From: an uncultured Clostridia bacterium
Lineage (GTDB): Bacteria > Bacillota > Clostridia > Christensenellales > Borkfalkiaceae
NCBI GenBank assembly: GCA_947625025.1
Contig: CANQMQ010000004.1
Location: 29,726-93,725, forward strand
Reading direction: 5' to 3'
Length of the DNA stretch: 64,000 nt
Below, one piece after another: positions 8,162-17,056 of this stretch. Positions within the stretch are counted from its first letter, which is position 1; each line of letters starts with the position of its first letter. The position numbers and the translations under genes are program-made. Under the pieces are notes generated by a model. It saw only the letters and a list, made by a program, of their open reading frames with translations. It was not told where the DNA came from and did no database searches.

Positions 8162-9918
8162 GCGATTTCAGCGACTTCATCCGTGAGCTCAAAGAGCGCT
8201 GCGATTTGGTGGAAGTCATTTCCTCCTTCGGCGTCAAGCTCGAGCGGAGGGGGTATAACTATTGGGCGTGCTGCCCCTTTCACCATGAAAAGACGCCCTC
8301 CTTCTCCATCAACGCCGCGGACAAGTTCTATCACTGCTTCGGCTGCGGGGTATCGGGTGACGTCATAGGATTCGTGCGGGCGTATGAGAATTTAGACTTC
8401 ATGCAGGCGGTACAGCTCCTCGCCGCCCGTGCGGGGCTCGAAGTTCCCGCCCGCGACGAGCGCGCCGCCGAGGAGGCCGCCGCCAAGAAAAAGGTATTGG
8501 ACAGGCTCTCCTCCCTGATGCGTACCGCCGCCCGCTTCTACCTCAACAACCTCTATTCGGGCAGGGCACAGCCGCACATCGATTACATCTCCAAGCGTAA
8601 ACTGCTTCCGTCTACCGTAAAGAAGTTCGGGCTCGGCGCCTCTTTGGATTACGGCGGCCTTCCTTCCCATCTCCTCGCGCAGGGCTTCACCGCCGAGGAA
8701 TGCGTGGAGGCGGGGGCATGCGTCAAGACGGAGGAGGGAAGGCTCATCGATGCACAGGGGGAGCGGCTCATCATCCCCATCATCAACAACCTCGATGAAG
8801 TCATTGCCTTCGGGGGGAGAGTGTTAAAACCCACAGACCGCGCCAAATACAAGAACACCCGCGAGACAATTCTCTTCAATAAGCGGAAGAATCTCTACAA
8901 CATCAACCTCGTCAAAAAGGAAAAGCGGGCGGGGGGGCTGCCCTACCTCATCATGGTGGAGGGCTACATGGATGCCATCTCCCTCTATCAGGCGGGATTT
9001 AAGAACGTGGTTGCGAGCATGGGAACTTCGCTCACGCGCGAACAGGCCCGCCTCTGTAAGCGGTATACGGATACTGTATACATCAGCTACGACGGGGACT
9101 TCGCGGGGCAATCCGCAAACCTCAGGGGGCTCGATATCCTGAAAGCGGAAGGGTTGCAGATCCGCGTCGTGCCCATGCCGGAGGGATTAGACCCGGACGA
9201 CGTCGTCAAGGAACGGGGTGCGGAGGGGTATAAGGCCTGCCTCGATGCCGCGATGCCGCTCATCGATTTCCGCCTGTTTGCGGTGGAGAAGAAGTACGAT
9301 CTCACCAAATCCGATGAACGCCGTGCCTATGTGAAGGAGGCCCTTACAGTCGTTGCGGAGGCCGAGAACAACACCGAAAAGGAAGAGCTTCTAAAGCGCG
9401 TCTCCGCCCGTTCGGGGGTGAGCCTTGCGGCGCTTACGGGAGACTTGGAACGGGTAGGCAGGGAGCCCGAAAGGCCAATGCGCCCCGCCCCGCCCCGTGA
9501 GGAGACGGCGGACGGGGAGAAAAAGGCGGCCCGCTTCGTGCTCGCGGCATGCCTCTTCTCGGAGCCGTATGCGGCGGATTGCAACCTCGCCTCCTTCGAT
9601 TTCCCCGATGAGGAACACCGCCTCATCGCGGCGTACATCCACGCAGGGCGAAAGGAGGGGAAGGTGCGCCCCGCAGGGCTCTTCGACCTCATGGATTCGG
9701 AGGGGGAACTCTCCGAGATCCTCAACCTCAACAGCGGAGAACTCGATGGCGACGCCGCGGCAAGGTACTTTTCAGACTGCACCGCCACCCTCGAGCGGGG
9801 CACCCTCTCCCGCCTCATCGGGGAGGAGCAGCGCCGCTATGCGGAGGCGGAGAGTGCGGAAGAGAAACGGGAATGTCTGCTCAAGATCAGTGAGTATACA
9901 AAAAGATTGAAAAAATAA
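8158..9918 (+). CDS. dnaG: DNA primase
   Basis: Synthesises RNA primers at the replication fork. The 586 residues contain the CHC2 zinc-binding domain ([20 protein letters not shown], then YHCFGCG) at about 40-65, the RNA polymerase-like core with FGGRVL, and the TOPRIM domain ([15 protein letters not shown], then YDGDFAG with the metal Asp residues near 320). The C-terminal part from about residue 440 is shorter and less conserved and should include the helicase-binding domain. It overlaps the upstream dGTPase by ATGA and is followed 14 bases later by rpoD. The partner helicase DnaB is encoded at 56466. Confidence 0.96.
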   Translation: MSDFSDFIRELKERCDLVEVISSFGVKLERRGYNYWACCPFHHEKTPSFSINAADKFYHCFGCGVSGDVIGFVRAYENLDFMQAVQLLAARAGLEVPARDERAAEEAAAKKKVLDRLSSLMRTAARFYLNNLYSGRAQPHIDYISKRKLLPSTVKKFGLGASLDYGGLPSHLLAQGFTAEECVEAGACVKTEEGRLIDAQGERLIIPIINNLDEVIAFGGRVLKPTDRAKYKNTRETILFNKRKNLYNINLVKKEKRAGGLPYLIMVEGYMDAISLYQAGFKNVVASMGTSLTREQARLCKRYTDTVYISYDGDFAGQSANLRGLDILKAEGLQIRVVPMPEGLDPDDVVKERGAEGYKACLDAAMPLIDFRLFAVEKKYDLTKSDERRAYVKEALTVVAEAENNTEKEELLKRVSARSGVSLAALTGDLERVGREPERPMRPAPPREETADGEKKAARFVLAACLFSEPYAADCNLASFDFPDEEHRLIAAYIHAGRKEGKVRPAGLFDLMDSEGELSEILNLNSGELDGDAAARYFSDCTATLERGTLSRLIGEEQRRYAEAESAEEKRECLLKISEYTKRLKK

Positions 9919-9932
9919 AGCGGAGGAAGAAC

Positions 9933-10988
9933 ATGAACGTTACCGAACAAAAATTAAACGAAATGATTGAAGGTATCGCGGCCGAATACCGCATGAAGGG
10001 CAGTATCTCGACGAATGCCCTCTGTGACGCACTCGAAAAATACGACCTCACCCCCCAACAGATGGAGCAGGTCTATAAAGTTCTGCCCGATATGGGCGTG
10101 GAGATCTTCGATGAGGATGAGCGGGATAAGGAGCTCTTCGAGCAGGCGCTCTCCGATATCGGCCTCGACGACCCCGTGAAGATGTACTTAAAGGACATCG
10201 GGCGGGTGCCCCTCCTTTCGGGGGAGGAGGAGATCGAGCTTGCCCGCAGGATGCAGGATGGGGATGAGGAGGCCAAGCGCCGCCTCTCCGAAGCCAACCT
10301 CCGCCTCGTCGTATCCATCGCAAAGCGGTACGTCGGCCGCGGCATGCTCTTTTTGGACCTTATCCAGGAGGGCAACCTCGGGCTCATGAAGGCGGTGGAG
10401 AAGTTCGATTACCAAAAGGGCTTCAAGTTCTCCACCTACGCCACATGGTGGATCCGCCAGAGCATCACCCGTGCCATCGCAGACCAGGCCCGCACCATCC
10501 GTATCCCCGTCCACATGGTGGAGACCATCAACAAGCTCACCCGCGTCTCCCGCATGCTCCTTCAGGAGAACGGCAGGGAACCCACCCCCGAAGAGATCGC
10601 GGAGGCCATGGGCATCGAAGTGCAGCGCGTGATGGAGATCCAGAAGATCGCGCAGGACCCCGTCTCCCTCGAGACGCCCATCGGCGAGGAGGAGGATAGC
10701 CACCTCGGGGACTTCATCGAGGACGATAAGACGCAGACCCCGGGGGACAGCGTCACCTTCATCATGCTCAAGGAACAGCTGCTCGACGTATTGGATACCC
10801 TTACCCCCCGCGAAGAGAAGGTGCTCCGCCTCCGCTACGGCATCGACGACGGCAAGCCCCGCACTCTCGAAGAGGTGGGCAAGGAATTCAACGTCACCCG
10901 TGAGCGCATCCGCCAGATCGAGGCAAAGGCCTTAAGAAAACTTCGCCATCCCTCGCGGAGCAAGAAACTGCGCGATTTCCTGAACTGA
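9933..10988 (+). CDS. rpoD: RNA polymerase primary sigma factor (sigma-70/SigA)
   Basis: A 351-residue housekeeping sigma factor. A short region 1.1-like N-terminus is followed by region 1.2 ([16 protein letters not shown]), region 2 ([47 protein letters not shown] for -10 recognition), region 3 ([14 protein letters not shown]) and region 4 ([15 protein letters not shown], then the helix-turn-helix [30 protein letters not shown]). The site GCGGAGGAAG precedes the ATG. The next gene starts on the last base of the stop codon. Compact size like this is usual for Clostridia. Confidence 0.97.
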   Translation: MNVTEQKLNEMIEGIAAEYRMKGSISTNALCDALEKYDLTPQQMEQVYKVLPDMGVEIFDEDERDKELFEQALSDIGLDDPVKMYLKDIGRVPLLSGEEEIELARRMQDGDEEAKRRLSEANLRLVVSIAKRYVGRGMLFLDLIQEGNLGLMKAVEKFDYQKGFKFSTYATWWIRQSITRAIADQARTIRIPVHMVETINKLTRVSRMLLQENGREPTPEEIAEAMGIEVQRVMEIQKIAQDPVSLETPIGEEEDSHLGDFIEDDKTQTPGDSVTFIMLKEQLLDVLDTLTPREEKVLRLRYGIDDGKPRTLEEVGKEFNVTRERIRQIEAKALRKLRHPSRSKKLRDFLN

Positions 10989-11650
10989 TGACCGAGCGGA
11001 TACGGGAAATTTGCGAAAGCCTCAGCTATGCGGAGGTATTCGCCGATATCGGGTGCGACCACGGCTACTGCACGGAGTACATGCTCAAACACGACCTCTG
11101 TGCACGGGCGTACATCTCTGATATCAGTGCGGGAAGCCTCTCGAAAGCCGAAAAGCTCCTGAAAAAGGAGATAGAGAAGGGGAGGTGTATCCCCGTCGTC
11201 GCAAACGGCCTCGAAGGCATCAAGGAGCCCTGCAATCTCGTGCTCATCGCGGGCATGGGTGGGGAGGAGATCATCAAGATCCTCACGGATAGGCCCCTTC
11301 CCGAGCGCTTTGTGCTCCAGCCTATGCAAAATTCCGAGAAGCTCCGCCGCTTCCTTATAGAGCGCGGGGCGAGGATCGAGCGGGATGATACCTTCGGGAG
11401 CGGGCCAACCTACGACCGCATTGTGGGCTACGGCGAGGGGGGAGACGGGTACAGCGAATTTGAGTACCGCTACGGGCGGGATAATCTTCGAAGCCCCTCC
11501 AAGGCCTTCCTCCTCAAATTGGAGCACGACATGAAAAATTACCGCACCGCCCTTGCGGCACCCACTTTGAACGGTGCCCGCCGCGACGGGGTACGGCAAA
11601 AATTATACGAATTGGAGATGATACGGGATGCTATTGAAGGAGATCTATAA
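10988..11650 (+). CDS. trmK: tRNA (adenine(22)-N1)-methyltransferase
   Basis: A 220-residue SAM-dependent methyltransferase of the TrmK (YqfN) family, which makes m1A22 in tRNA of Gram-positive bacteria. The SAM loop ADIGCDHGYCTEYM is at about residues 17-30, SDISAGSLSKAEKLL follows, and the motif IV-like LIAGMGGEEI is near 93. The C-terminal coiled region is typical. Its start shares one base with the rpoD stop, and the Nif3-like gene starts inside its 3' end, as in many Firmicutes genomes. Confidence 0.93.
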   Translation: MTERIREICESLSYAEVFADIGCDHGYCTEYMLKHDLCARAYISDISAGSLSKAEKLLKKEIEKGRCIPVVANGLEGIKEPCNLVLIAGMGGEEIIKILTDRPLPERFVLQPMQNSEKLRRFLIERGARIERDDTFGSGPTYDRIVGYGEGGDGYSEFEYRYGRDNLRSPSKAFLLKLEHDMKNYRTALAAPTLNGARRDGVRQKLYELEMIRDAIEGDL

Positions 11651-12404
11651 CCGCGCAGACGGCATCGCGCCCTTTGCGCTCTCGCAGGAATTTATCACCC
11701 GCTACGGATACCGCGACAACAGCGGCATCATGCTCGATTGCGGAGAGGATGTAAAGGGGGTACTTGTCTCCCTCGACCTCTCTTCCCGCACGGTGGAGGA
11801 GGCCGTAAACAGGGGTGCAAACTGCATCTTCACCCACCATCCCGGCATTTGGGATGCCGTGATGCGCATCTCCGAGCAGGGCAACAACCAAAACCTGCTC
11901 GCCTGTGTCCAAAAGCGCATCTCCGTCCTCTCCTCCCACCTGAGCCTCGATGCGGCCGAGGGGGGAATCGACGATAGCCTGATGTACGGCTTGGGCGGGA
12001 AACAGCCTCTTGCCGTGATGGAGGAACTCACGGGCGGCGGCTACGGGAAGGTATACGATATCCCTGCCACACCCCTTCCCATCTTCTGTAACCAAATCAA
12101 ACTGCACTTCGAGACAAAGCGGCTCCTCTCCTATGGAGAGCATGCGGTGCGGCGGGTGGCAAGTTTTTGCGGGGCGGGCTTCGGCTACGACGCCATCAAC
12201 TTTGCCCTCCGGAACGGCGCCGATACGCTTGTCTCCTCGGATGCCAAGCATCACCTCATTGCGGAGGCGGTCGAGCGGGGGCTCAACGTCGTCCTCCTCA
12301 CCCACTATGCCGCGGAGGTTTACGGGATGCGCCGCTTTGCGGAGCGCCTTGCAAAGGAGCTCTCCGTCCCCGTCACCTTCTTTGCCGATCAACGGCTCAT
12401 GTAA
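11628..12404 (+). CDS. Nif3-like dinuclear metal-centre protein (YqfO family)
   Basis: A 258-residue member of the Nif3/DUF34 family, a conserved protein with a two-metal site and no settled reaction. Metal ligands appear in FTHHPGIW, SSHLSLDAA, DAKHH and LLTHYAAE. It lacks the roughly 110-residue PII-like insertion found in longer Bacillus relatives, so this is the short form. The ATG overlaps trmK by 23 bases, with TTGGAG upstream. The trmK-nif3-zinc ribbon order is conserved in Firmicutes and suggests translation- or cofactor-related maintenance, which is inference. Confidence 0.92.
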   Translation: MLLKEIYNRADGIAPFALSQEFITRYGYRDNSGIMLDCGEDVKGVLVSLDLSSRTVEEAVNRGANCIFTHHPGIWDAVMRISEQGNNQNLLACVQKRISVLSSHLSLDAAEGGIDDSLMYGLGGKQPLAVMEELTGGGYGKVYDIPATPLPIFCNQIKLHFETKRLLSYGEHAVRRVASFCGAGFGYDAINFALRNGADTLVSSDAKHHLIAEAVERGLNVVLLTHYAAEVYGMRRFAERLAKELSVPVTFFADQRLM

Positions 12405-12430
12405 GAAAACCAACCCAAAGGAGTAAAAAT

Positions 12431-13129
12431 ATGCCCGTTTCCAATGAATTGCTCGAATATCAGAGTGAAGATGCCAAACTGCGCAAGATCGAACAGGAAA
12501 TCGCTTCGAGCGAAGAGCGCAAGAAGTACATGCAGGCGAGAAAGTTTATGGAAGCCGCCCGCGATAAGTTGGAGGCACAGGATAAGCATGCCTTGGAACT
12601 CAAGGCCCTGCGCGATCAGCTTGCCGCCCGCGTCGATGAGACGACGAAGGCCATCGCCGAATACGCCGAGCTCGATGAGATGCTCGAAGGGGGAGCGGAC
12701 CTCGCCTTCTACAAGAAGAATGCGCAGTCCCTCCTCGATCGGCTCCGCTCCATCAAGGGGGAACTCAACCGCCTGATCACGGAGATCAACGCCGCCGCCG
12801 AAGAGTATAAGAAATTCAAAGAGCAGACGATCGCGATGCAGAAGCAGTATAAGGATTACAGTGCGAAGTTCAAGGAGCTGCGCGATTCCCATGCGGAGGA
12901 AGTCAAGGCCATCAACGAGAAGATGGAGAAGATCGGCAAGAAGATAGACCCGAAGATCTTGGAAGTCTATACGACCAAGCGGAAGGAGAAGATCTTCCCC
13001 GTCGTCGTCCCCCTCAACGGAGAGTTCTGCGTGTGCGGAAGGGATTTCCCCCTCGCCCAAAGAGGGTCCCTTGCGGGCGGCAACATGGTGGAATGCGAGA
13101 ACTGCAGAAGGCTCGTCTACAAAGTTTAA
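12431..13129 (+). CDS. Coiled-coil zinc-ribbon protein (CT398/DUF164-like)
   Basis: A 232-residue protein made of a long, highly charged alpha-helical hairpin (residues about 1-175) and a C-terminal zinc ribbon with CVCGRDFP and CENCRR. This is the architecture of the CT398/DUF164 zinc-ribbon family, linked in other bacteria to nucleic-acid or membrane assembly functions but not well defined. The ATG at 12431 has a strong AAAGGAG eight bases upstream; the frame continues open before it only as shifted Nif3 sequence. The gene ends 12 bases before a strong hairpin. Confidence 0.85.
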   Translation: MPVSNELLEYQSEDAKLRKIEQEIASSEERKKYMQARKFMEAARDKLEAQDKHALELKALRDQLAARVDETTKAIAEYAELDEMLEGGADLAFYKKNAQSLLDRLRSIKGELNRLITEINAAAEEYKKFKEQTIAMQKQYKDYSAKFKELRDSHAEEVKAINEKMEKIGKKIDPKILEVYTTKRKEKIFPVVVPLNGEFCVCGRDFPLAQRGSLAGGNMVECENCRRLVYKV

Positions 13130-13141
13130 CAAAAAGAATGG

Positions 13142-13172
13142 CAGACTGCATACGATGGGCGTATGCAGTCTG
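13142..13172 (+). promoter_or_regulatory. Perfect 13-bp hairpin covering the alr start codon
   Basis: CAGACTGCATACG (13142-13154) and CGTATGCAGTCTG (13160-13172) are exact reverse complements with the loop ATGGG. The ATG of the alanine racemase (13163-13165) lies in the right arm, and no Shine-Dalgarno sequence is seen. Only a poor T tract (TTCTT) follows. It may be the terminator of the rpoD operon, a translational switch for alr, or both. Confidence 0.8.
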
Positions 13173-14152
13173 TTCTTGCTAAAGTGGATCTCGGGCGTAT
13201 CCGAAAGAACGCCCGCCTCATCGCCCGCCGTGCGGGGGTGCCCCTCTATGCCGTCGTCAAGGATAATGCCTACGGGCACGGCGCCGAGCGGGTCTCCTTA
13301 GCCTTGGAAGGCATGGTTACGGGGTTCGCCGTAGCGACGGTGACGGAGGGCGCCGCCCTGCGCGTTGCGGGAATTCAAAAAGAAATTTTGGTGCTTACGC
13401 CTCCCCTCATCCGAGAGGAGGCGTTGCGGATCACGGCGTATCGGCTCACGGCATGCCTCAATTCTTTGCATACCTTACATCTTTTGAAGGGGCTGCCCGT
13501 CGAGGCGCACCTGTGCGTCGATACGGGGATGAACCGCTACGGCGTCCGTTTCGATAGGGCCGCCTCCCTCGGCCGTGCCGCCCTCCATGAGGGCATTCGG
13601 GTGACGGGGGTGTATTCCCATCTCTACGCCCCCGAAGAGAAGGGGGCGCTTTCCCTTCAAGAGGGGAGATTTTTGGAGGCCTGCGCGGGGGTACGGCAAT
13701 CCTTCCCGCAAGCCGTCCGCCATCTCTCGGCAACGGGCGGCACCCTGAAGGGGGCAACGTGCGATGCCGTGCGGGCGGGCATTGCCCTGTATGGCTACCT
13801 TCCCGAAGGCTTTGAAGGGCTCCCCGTAAAACCCGCCCTAAAGCTCTACGCCGCGGTGGGGCAATCCAAGCAGTTTACGGGCGGCGGCGTGGGCTATGCA
13901 CCTGCCACGAAAGAGTATGGGGCGCTTACCACCCTCCGCGTGGGCTATGGAGACGGGCTCTTCCGCACGGGCGGGGTGGGCATCGGCAACCTCTGCATGG
14001 ATGCCGCCGTCTGCGAGGGAGGGGGAAGGGCGGGAACGCGGCGAAGGATCCTTCAAGACCTTGCGGCATATGCCCGCCTGCACCATACTTCCGTCTACGA
14101 AGTTCTTGTAAAAAGTACGGCGAAGGCGGAGTTTGTGTACGTAAACGGCTGA
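13163..14152 (+). CDS. alr: Alanine racemase, compact form
   Basis: PLP-dependent racemase supplying D-alanine for peptidoglycan. The PLP lysine is Lys33 in AVVKDNAYGHG, the barrel shows DTGMNRYG, GVYSHLYAPEEKG and SATGG, and the C-terminal domain has GVGYAPATKEYGALTTLRVGYGDG with the second catalytic Tyr, then GNLCMDAA. At 329 residues it is about 40-60 shorter than usual. After CMD the expected segment with a GDEV-type turn is replaced by a short Gly/Arg-rich stretch, so the C-terminal barrel loop is trimmed. The start codon lies inside a hairpin with no obvious ribosome binding site. A later GTG at 13184 would remove the first conserved strand. Confidence 0.9.
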   Translation: MQSVLAKVDLGRIRKNARLIARRAGVPLYAVVKDNAYGHGAERVSLALEGMVTGFAVATVTEGAALRVAGIQKEILVLTPPLIREEALRITAYRLTACLNSLHTLHLLKGLPVEAHLCVDTGMNRYGVRFDRAASLGRAALHEGIRVTGVYSHLYAPEEKGALSLQEGRFLEACAGVRQSFPQAVRHLSATGGTLKGATCDAVRAGIALYGYLPEGFEGLPVKPALKLYAAVGQSKQFTGGGVGYAPATKEYGALTTLRVGYGDGLFRTGGVGIGNLCMDAAVCEGGGRAGTRRRILQDLAAYARLHHTSVYEVLVKSTAKAEFVYVNG

Positions 14153-14190
14153 AATTCGGGCGGATTTTTGAGAAAGGGAAAGAGCTTTTC

Positions 14191-14220
14191 TTGACAAGGT
14201 GCGGGCGCCGATGGTATAAT
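14191..14220 (+). promoter_or_regulatory. Consensus sigma-A promoter
   Basis: TTGACA at 14191-14196 and TATAAT at 14215-14220 are both exact consensus hexamers separated by 18 bases. Transcription should start near 14227, giving a leader of roughly 54 bases to the membrane protein gene at 14281. This is the clearest vegetative promoter in the window. Confidence 0.85.
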
Positions 14221-14280
14221 AGGGAAAGACGTCGCCGAGCTCCGTTTTTTGCATGGGGCGGCGGCGAGGGGGTTACGACT

Positions 14281-15027
14281 ATGTTAAATGAAGCGCCCAA
14301 AAAACATAAGGATATCGACTACGCCCATCCCACGCGCATGCGGCTGTTTTGGCGCATCCAGTGGGAATGCTTCCGCCGTGCGGTGACGCCCTACCTCATG
14401 TATCTCTTCATGAGCAGCCTCGCGCTCGTCTGCCAGGTCATTGTGGAGAACGACAACAGTTGGCTCGAGATCCTCCTCGGGACGGTCTGTATCCTCATCG
14501 GTGCCGTGTTCAACGGGCACCTCTGTTACCACTACGGCAAGATGCACTACGGCGCCTTCGTCGCAGGGGAGACGCACCGACGCAATGAGGCCTTCGGCAT
14601 TCAATCGGGCGGGGACCACCGCCCCGAACGCGAATACCGCGCCTGGAAGGGGGCACTCATCGGATTCTACGTCTCCGTACCCGCCATCATCCTCGGCATC
14701 ATCGCAGGGAGCATTCCCTCCGAACGGCTGATGCAGGGGAGCGGCATCATCTACATGCTCTTCGTCATGTTCGCAGGTTGGGCAATTTTGCCCATCACGT
14801 GGTTCGGCACCGCGGAGGGGGGCGTCGGGCTTGCCGTGAGCCCCTATTGGTCGATTGCCATGATCGCACTTCCCATCCTCGTCTCCCTCGTGCTCTACAA
14901 CGTGGGCGCCTACATGGAGAAGCGGGAACGCGAACAGCAGGCCGCCCGTAATGCCGCCATCGAGGAGGCGGGCAACGCCGCCGCCGAAGAGGTGAGAAGA
15001 GAGGCGAATAAGGGGAAGAAAAAGTGA
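14281..15027 (+). CDS. Multi-pass membrane protein of unknown function
   Basis: A 248-residue protein I do not recognise. Hydrophobic segments are visible at about residues 38-54 (YLMYLFMSSLALVCQVIV), 62-78, 121-140 (LIGFYVSVPAIILGIIAG), 148-167 and 182-200. A charged, alanine- and glutamate-rich cytoplasmic tail ends in GKKK. The ATG at 14281 follows a GAGGGGG stretch and a consensus promoter, so it starts a transcription unit that continues into rsmD (GTGA overlap) and coaD. Co-transcription with these housekeeping genes does not by itself say what it does. Confidence 0.75.
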   Translation: MLNEAPKKHKDIDYAHPTRMRLFWRIQWECFRRAVTPYLMYLFMSSLALVCQVIVENDNSWLEILLGTVCILIGAVFNGHLCYHYGKMHYGAFVAGETHRRNEAFGIQSGGDHRPEREYRAWKGALIGFYVSVPAIILGIIAGSIPSERLMQGSGIIYMLFVMFAGWAILPITWFGTAEGGVGLAVSPYWSIAMIALPILVSLVLYNVGAYMEKREREQQAARNAAIEEAGNAAAEEVRREANKGKKK

Positions 15028-15554
15028 GAATTATCGCAGGGAAGTACCGTGGCAAGGTGCTTGCAGGCTTCCGCGGGCAGGAGATACGGCCCACTTCCGA
15101 TCGCGTGAAGGAATCCCTCTTCCAAATTCTCACCCCCAAACTTGCGGGGGCGCGCGTGCTCGATCTATTCTGCGGAAGCGGAGCCTTGGGCCTCGAAGCC
15201 CTCTCCCGCGGGGCAAAAGAAGCCGTATTCAACGATATTTCCCCCGAGAGTTTGGCGCTGTGCAAGAGGAACGTGGCCTCCGTACACGAAACGGGGGAGT
15301 TCCACTGCAAGGATTTTAGCACTCTGCTCAATTCGGTTTCGGGGAAGTTTACGATCATCTTTGTCGATCCGCCCTACAGGGAAGATGTCGCCGCCCAAAT
15401 CATGAACCGCATCGCAGAGCGGAACTTGCTCGAAGAGGGCGGCATCGCCGTATTCGAGAGCGAGCGGGAGGAGGCGCCCATAGAGGGTTGGCGTATCCTC
15501 GATTTCCGCAGCTATGGGAGAACAAAAATTACGATGATGGAGAGAATTCCATGA
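15024..15554 (+). CDS. rsmD: 16S rRNA (guanine(966)-N2)-methyltransferase RsmD
   Basis: A 176-residue SAM-dependent methyltransferase that modifies G966 of 16S rRNA. It begins MRIIAGKYRGKVL from a GTG overlapping the previous stop. Landmarks are RPTSDRVKESLFQIL, the SAM loop VLDLFCGSGALGLEALSRGA and the catalytic FVDPPYRE (NPPY-type) near residue 115. The rsmD-coaD pairing, with ATGA overlap, is widely conserved in Firmicutes (ylbH-ylbI). Confidence 0.95.
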   Translation: MRIIAGKYRGKVLAGFRGQEIRPTSDRVKESLFQILTPKLAGARVLDLFCGSGALGLEALSRGAKEAVFNDISPESLALCKRNVASVHETGEFHCKDFSTLLNSVSGKFTIIFVDPPYREDVAAQIMNRIAERNLLEEGGIAVFESEREEAPIEGWRILDFRSYGRTKITMMERIP

Positions 15555-16033
15555 AAAAATGCGTCTTTGCAGGCACTTTCGATCCGTTTACCGCAGGCCA
15601 TGCCGATACGGTGGGCAAGAGCCTGAAACTCTTCGATGAAGTTGTCGTCGCCGTGGGGGACAACCCCGCCAAAACGTGTATGTTTTCTGCGGAGGACCGC
15701 ATCGCGATGATCCGTGCGGCCTACCGCGATGAGCCCCGCGTGCGGGCAGTTCTCTGGGGAGGCGCCATCGTCGATCTCCTCAAGGCGGAGGGCACACCCT
15801 TCTATGTGCGGGGGGTGCGCAATTCCACCGATTTTGAGTACGAAACGGCGGATTTCTTCGCCAGCCGCAAGCTCGATGGAGACATGGTCACCGTCTACAT
15901 CCCCACCGAGCAGGAACTCCTGCACGTGAGTTCCACCATCGTCCGCAATTCCATCGTCTTTGGAAAGCCGTGGAAGGATTACGTTCCCGAAGCGGTCTAC
16001 GAATATATCACAAGGAAACAAAACCATGTTTGA
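15551..16033 (+). CDS. coaD: Phosphopantetheine adenylyltransferase
   Basis: Transfers AMP to 4'-phosphopantetheine in coenzyme A synthesis. The 160-residue protein starts MKKCVFAGTFDPFTAGHADT, containing the nucleotidyltransferase T/HxGH-type motif (TAGH), followed by VAVGDNP, the FYVRGVRNSTDFEYE signature, and the C-terminal HVSSTIVRN (ISSTxxR motif). The ATG overlaps the rsmD stop. Length and motifs are standard. Confidence 0.96.
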   Translation: MKKCVFAGTFDPFTAGHADTVGKSLKLFDEVVVAVGDNPAKTCMFSAEDRIAMIRAAYRDEPRVRAVLWGGAIVDLLKAEGTPFYVRGVRNSTDFEYETADFFASRKLDGDMVTVYIPTEQELLHVSSTIVRNSIVFGKPWKDYVPEAVYEYITRKQNHV

Positions 16034-17054
16034 AAAGCAAATTCAGATTCCGTCCGCCGAGGATATCCTCGCCGAGTTTCCCGTCCCGAAGGCGCTTGCC
16101 GCCGTCAAGCGGGAGCGGGATAGGCAGGTGATCGACGTCATAACGGGAAGATCCGATAAACTTCTCGTCATTATCGGCCCGTGCTCCGCCCATGAACCGA
16201 GGCCAGTCCTCGAATATGTGAGCCGCCTCGGCAAGCTCAACGAGCGGGTGAAAGATAGGCTCGTTCTCGTACCCCGTATCTACACGGCGAAGCCGCGTAC
16301 CCGCGGGGTGGGTTACAAGGGTATGTTCTCCCAACCCGATCCCGAGCACGAGGAAGATACCCTGCGCGGCATCTATACCATCCGCAAGATGCTCCTCGAT
16401 ACCATTGAGGTCTCGGGGCTCTCGGCCGCGGACGAGATGCTCTATCCCGAAAATTATGCTTACGTAGAGGACCTCGTCACCTACATCGCCATCGGGGCAC
16501 GTTCGAGCGAGAACCAAATGCACCGCCTCGTCTCGAGCGGCATCGAACTGCCCGTCGGCATCAAGAACCCGATGAGCGGCAGCATTCCCGTGCTCATCAA
16601 TTCCATCTACGCCGCCCAGAGCTCGCAGGTGTTCAAATACCACAATTGGCAGGTAAAGACTTCCGGCAATCCCTATGCCCATGCCGTGCTCCGCGGGCGG
16701 GTGGATAATTACGGGAACGATATCCCCAACTACCACTACGAGACGGTGATGCAGGTCTTGGATAGCTACAACAACACGGAGGGGGGCCTCAAGAACCCCG
16801 CCGTCATTGTGGATGCCAACCATTCCAATTCGGCAAAGCACTATAAACAGCAAATTCGCATCGTGGAAGAGGTGCTTCAGAACAGGAGTTACGATCCCGA
16901 TTTCAGGAAGATCGTGAAGGGCTTCATGGTAGAGAGCTTCCTCGTGGAGGGGTGCCAGAAGCACGACGTCGTATTCGGGCAGTCCATCACGGACCCCTGC
17001 CTCGGTTGGGAGGATACCGAGCGGCTCATCCTCGATATCGCGGAGAAGGTGTAA
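16026..17054 (+). CDS. aroF: 3-deoxy-7-phosphoheptulonate (DAHP) synthase, class I
   Basis: Condenses phosphoenolpyruvate and erythrose 4-phosphate, the first shikimate step. The 342-residue protein belongs to the class I-alpha group related to E. coli AroF/G/H: LLVIIGPCSAHEP, RIYTAKPRTRGVGYKGM, IGARSSENQMHR, GIKNPMSG, VIVDANHSNS and the C-terminal MVESFLVEG. No fused chorismate mutase or ACT domain is present. The ATG overlaps coaD by eight bases, and pheA starts two bases after the stop. The separate location from the aroC operon means the flux-setting step is transcribed with CoA and phenylalanine genes. Confidence 0.95.
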   Translation: MFEKQIQIPSAEDILAEFPVPKALAAVKRERDRQVIDVITGRSDKLLVIIGPCSAHEPRPVLEYVSRLGKLNERVKDRLVLVPRIYTAKPRTRGVGYKGMFSQPDPEHEEDTLRGIYTIRKMLLDTIEVSGLSAADEMLYPENYAYVEDLVTYIAIGARSSENQMHRLVSSGIELPVGIKNPMSGSIPVLINSIYAAQSSQVFKYHNWQVKTSGNPYAHAVLRGRVDNYGNDIPNYHYETVMQVLDSYNNTEGGLKNPAVIVDANHSNSAKHYKQQIRIVEEVLQNRSYDPDFRKIVKGFMVESFLVEGCQKHDVVFGQSITDPCLGWEDTERLILDIAEKV

Positions 17055-17056
17055 CC

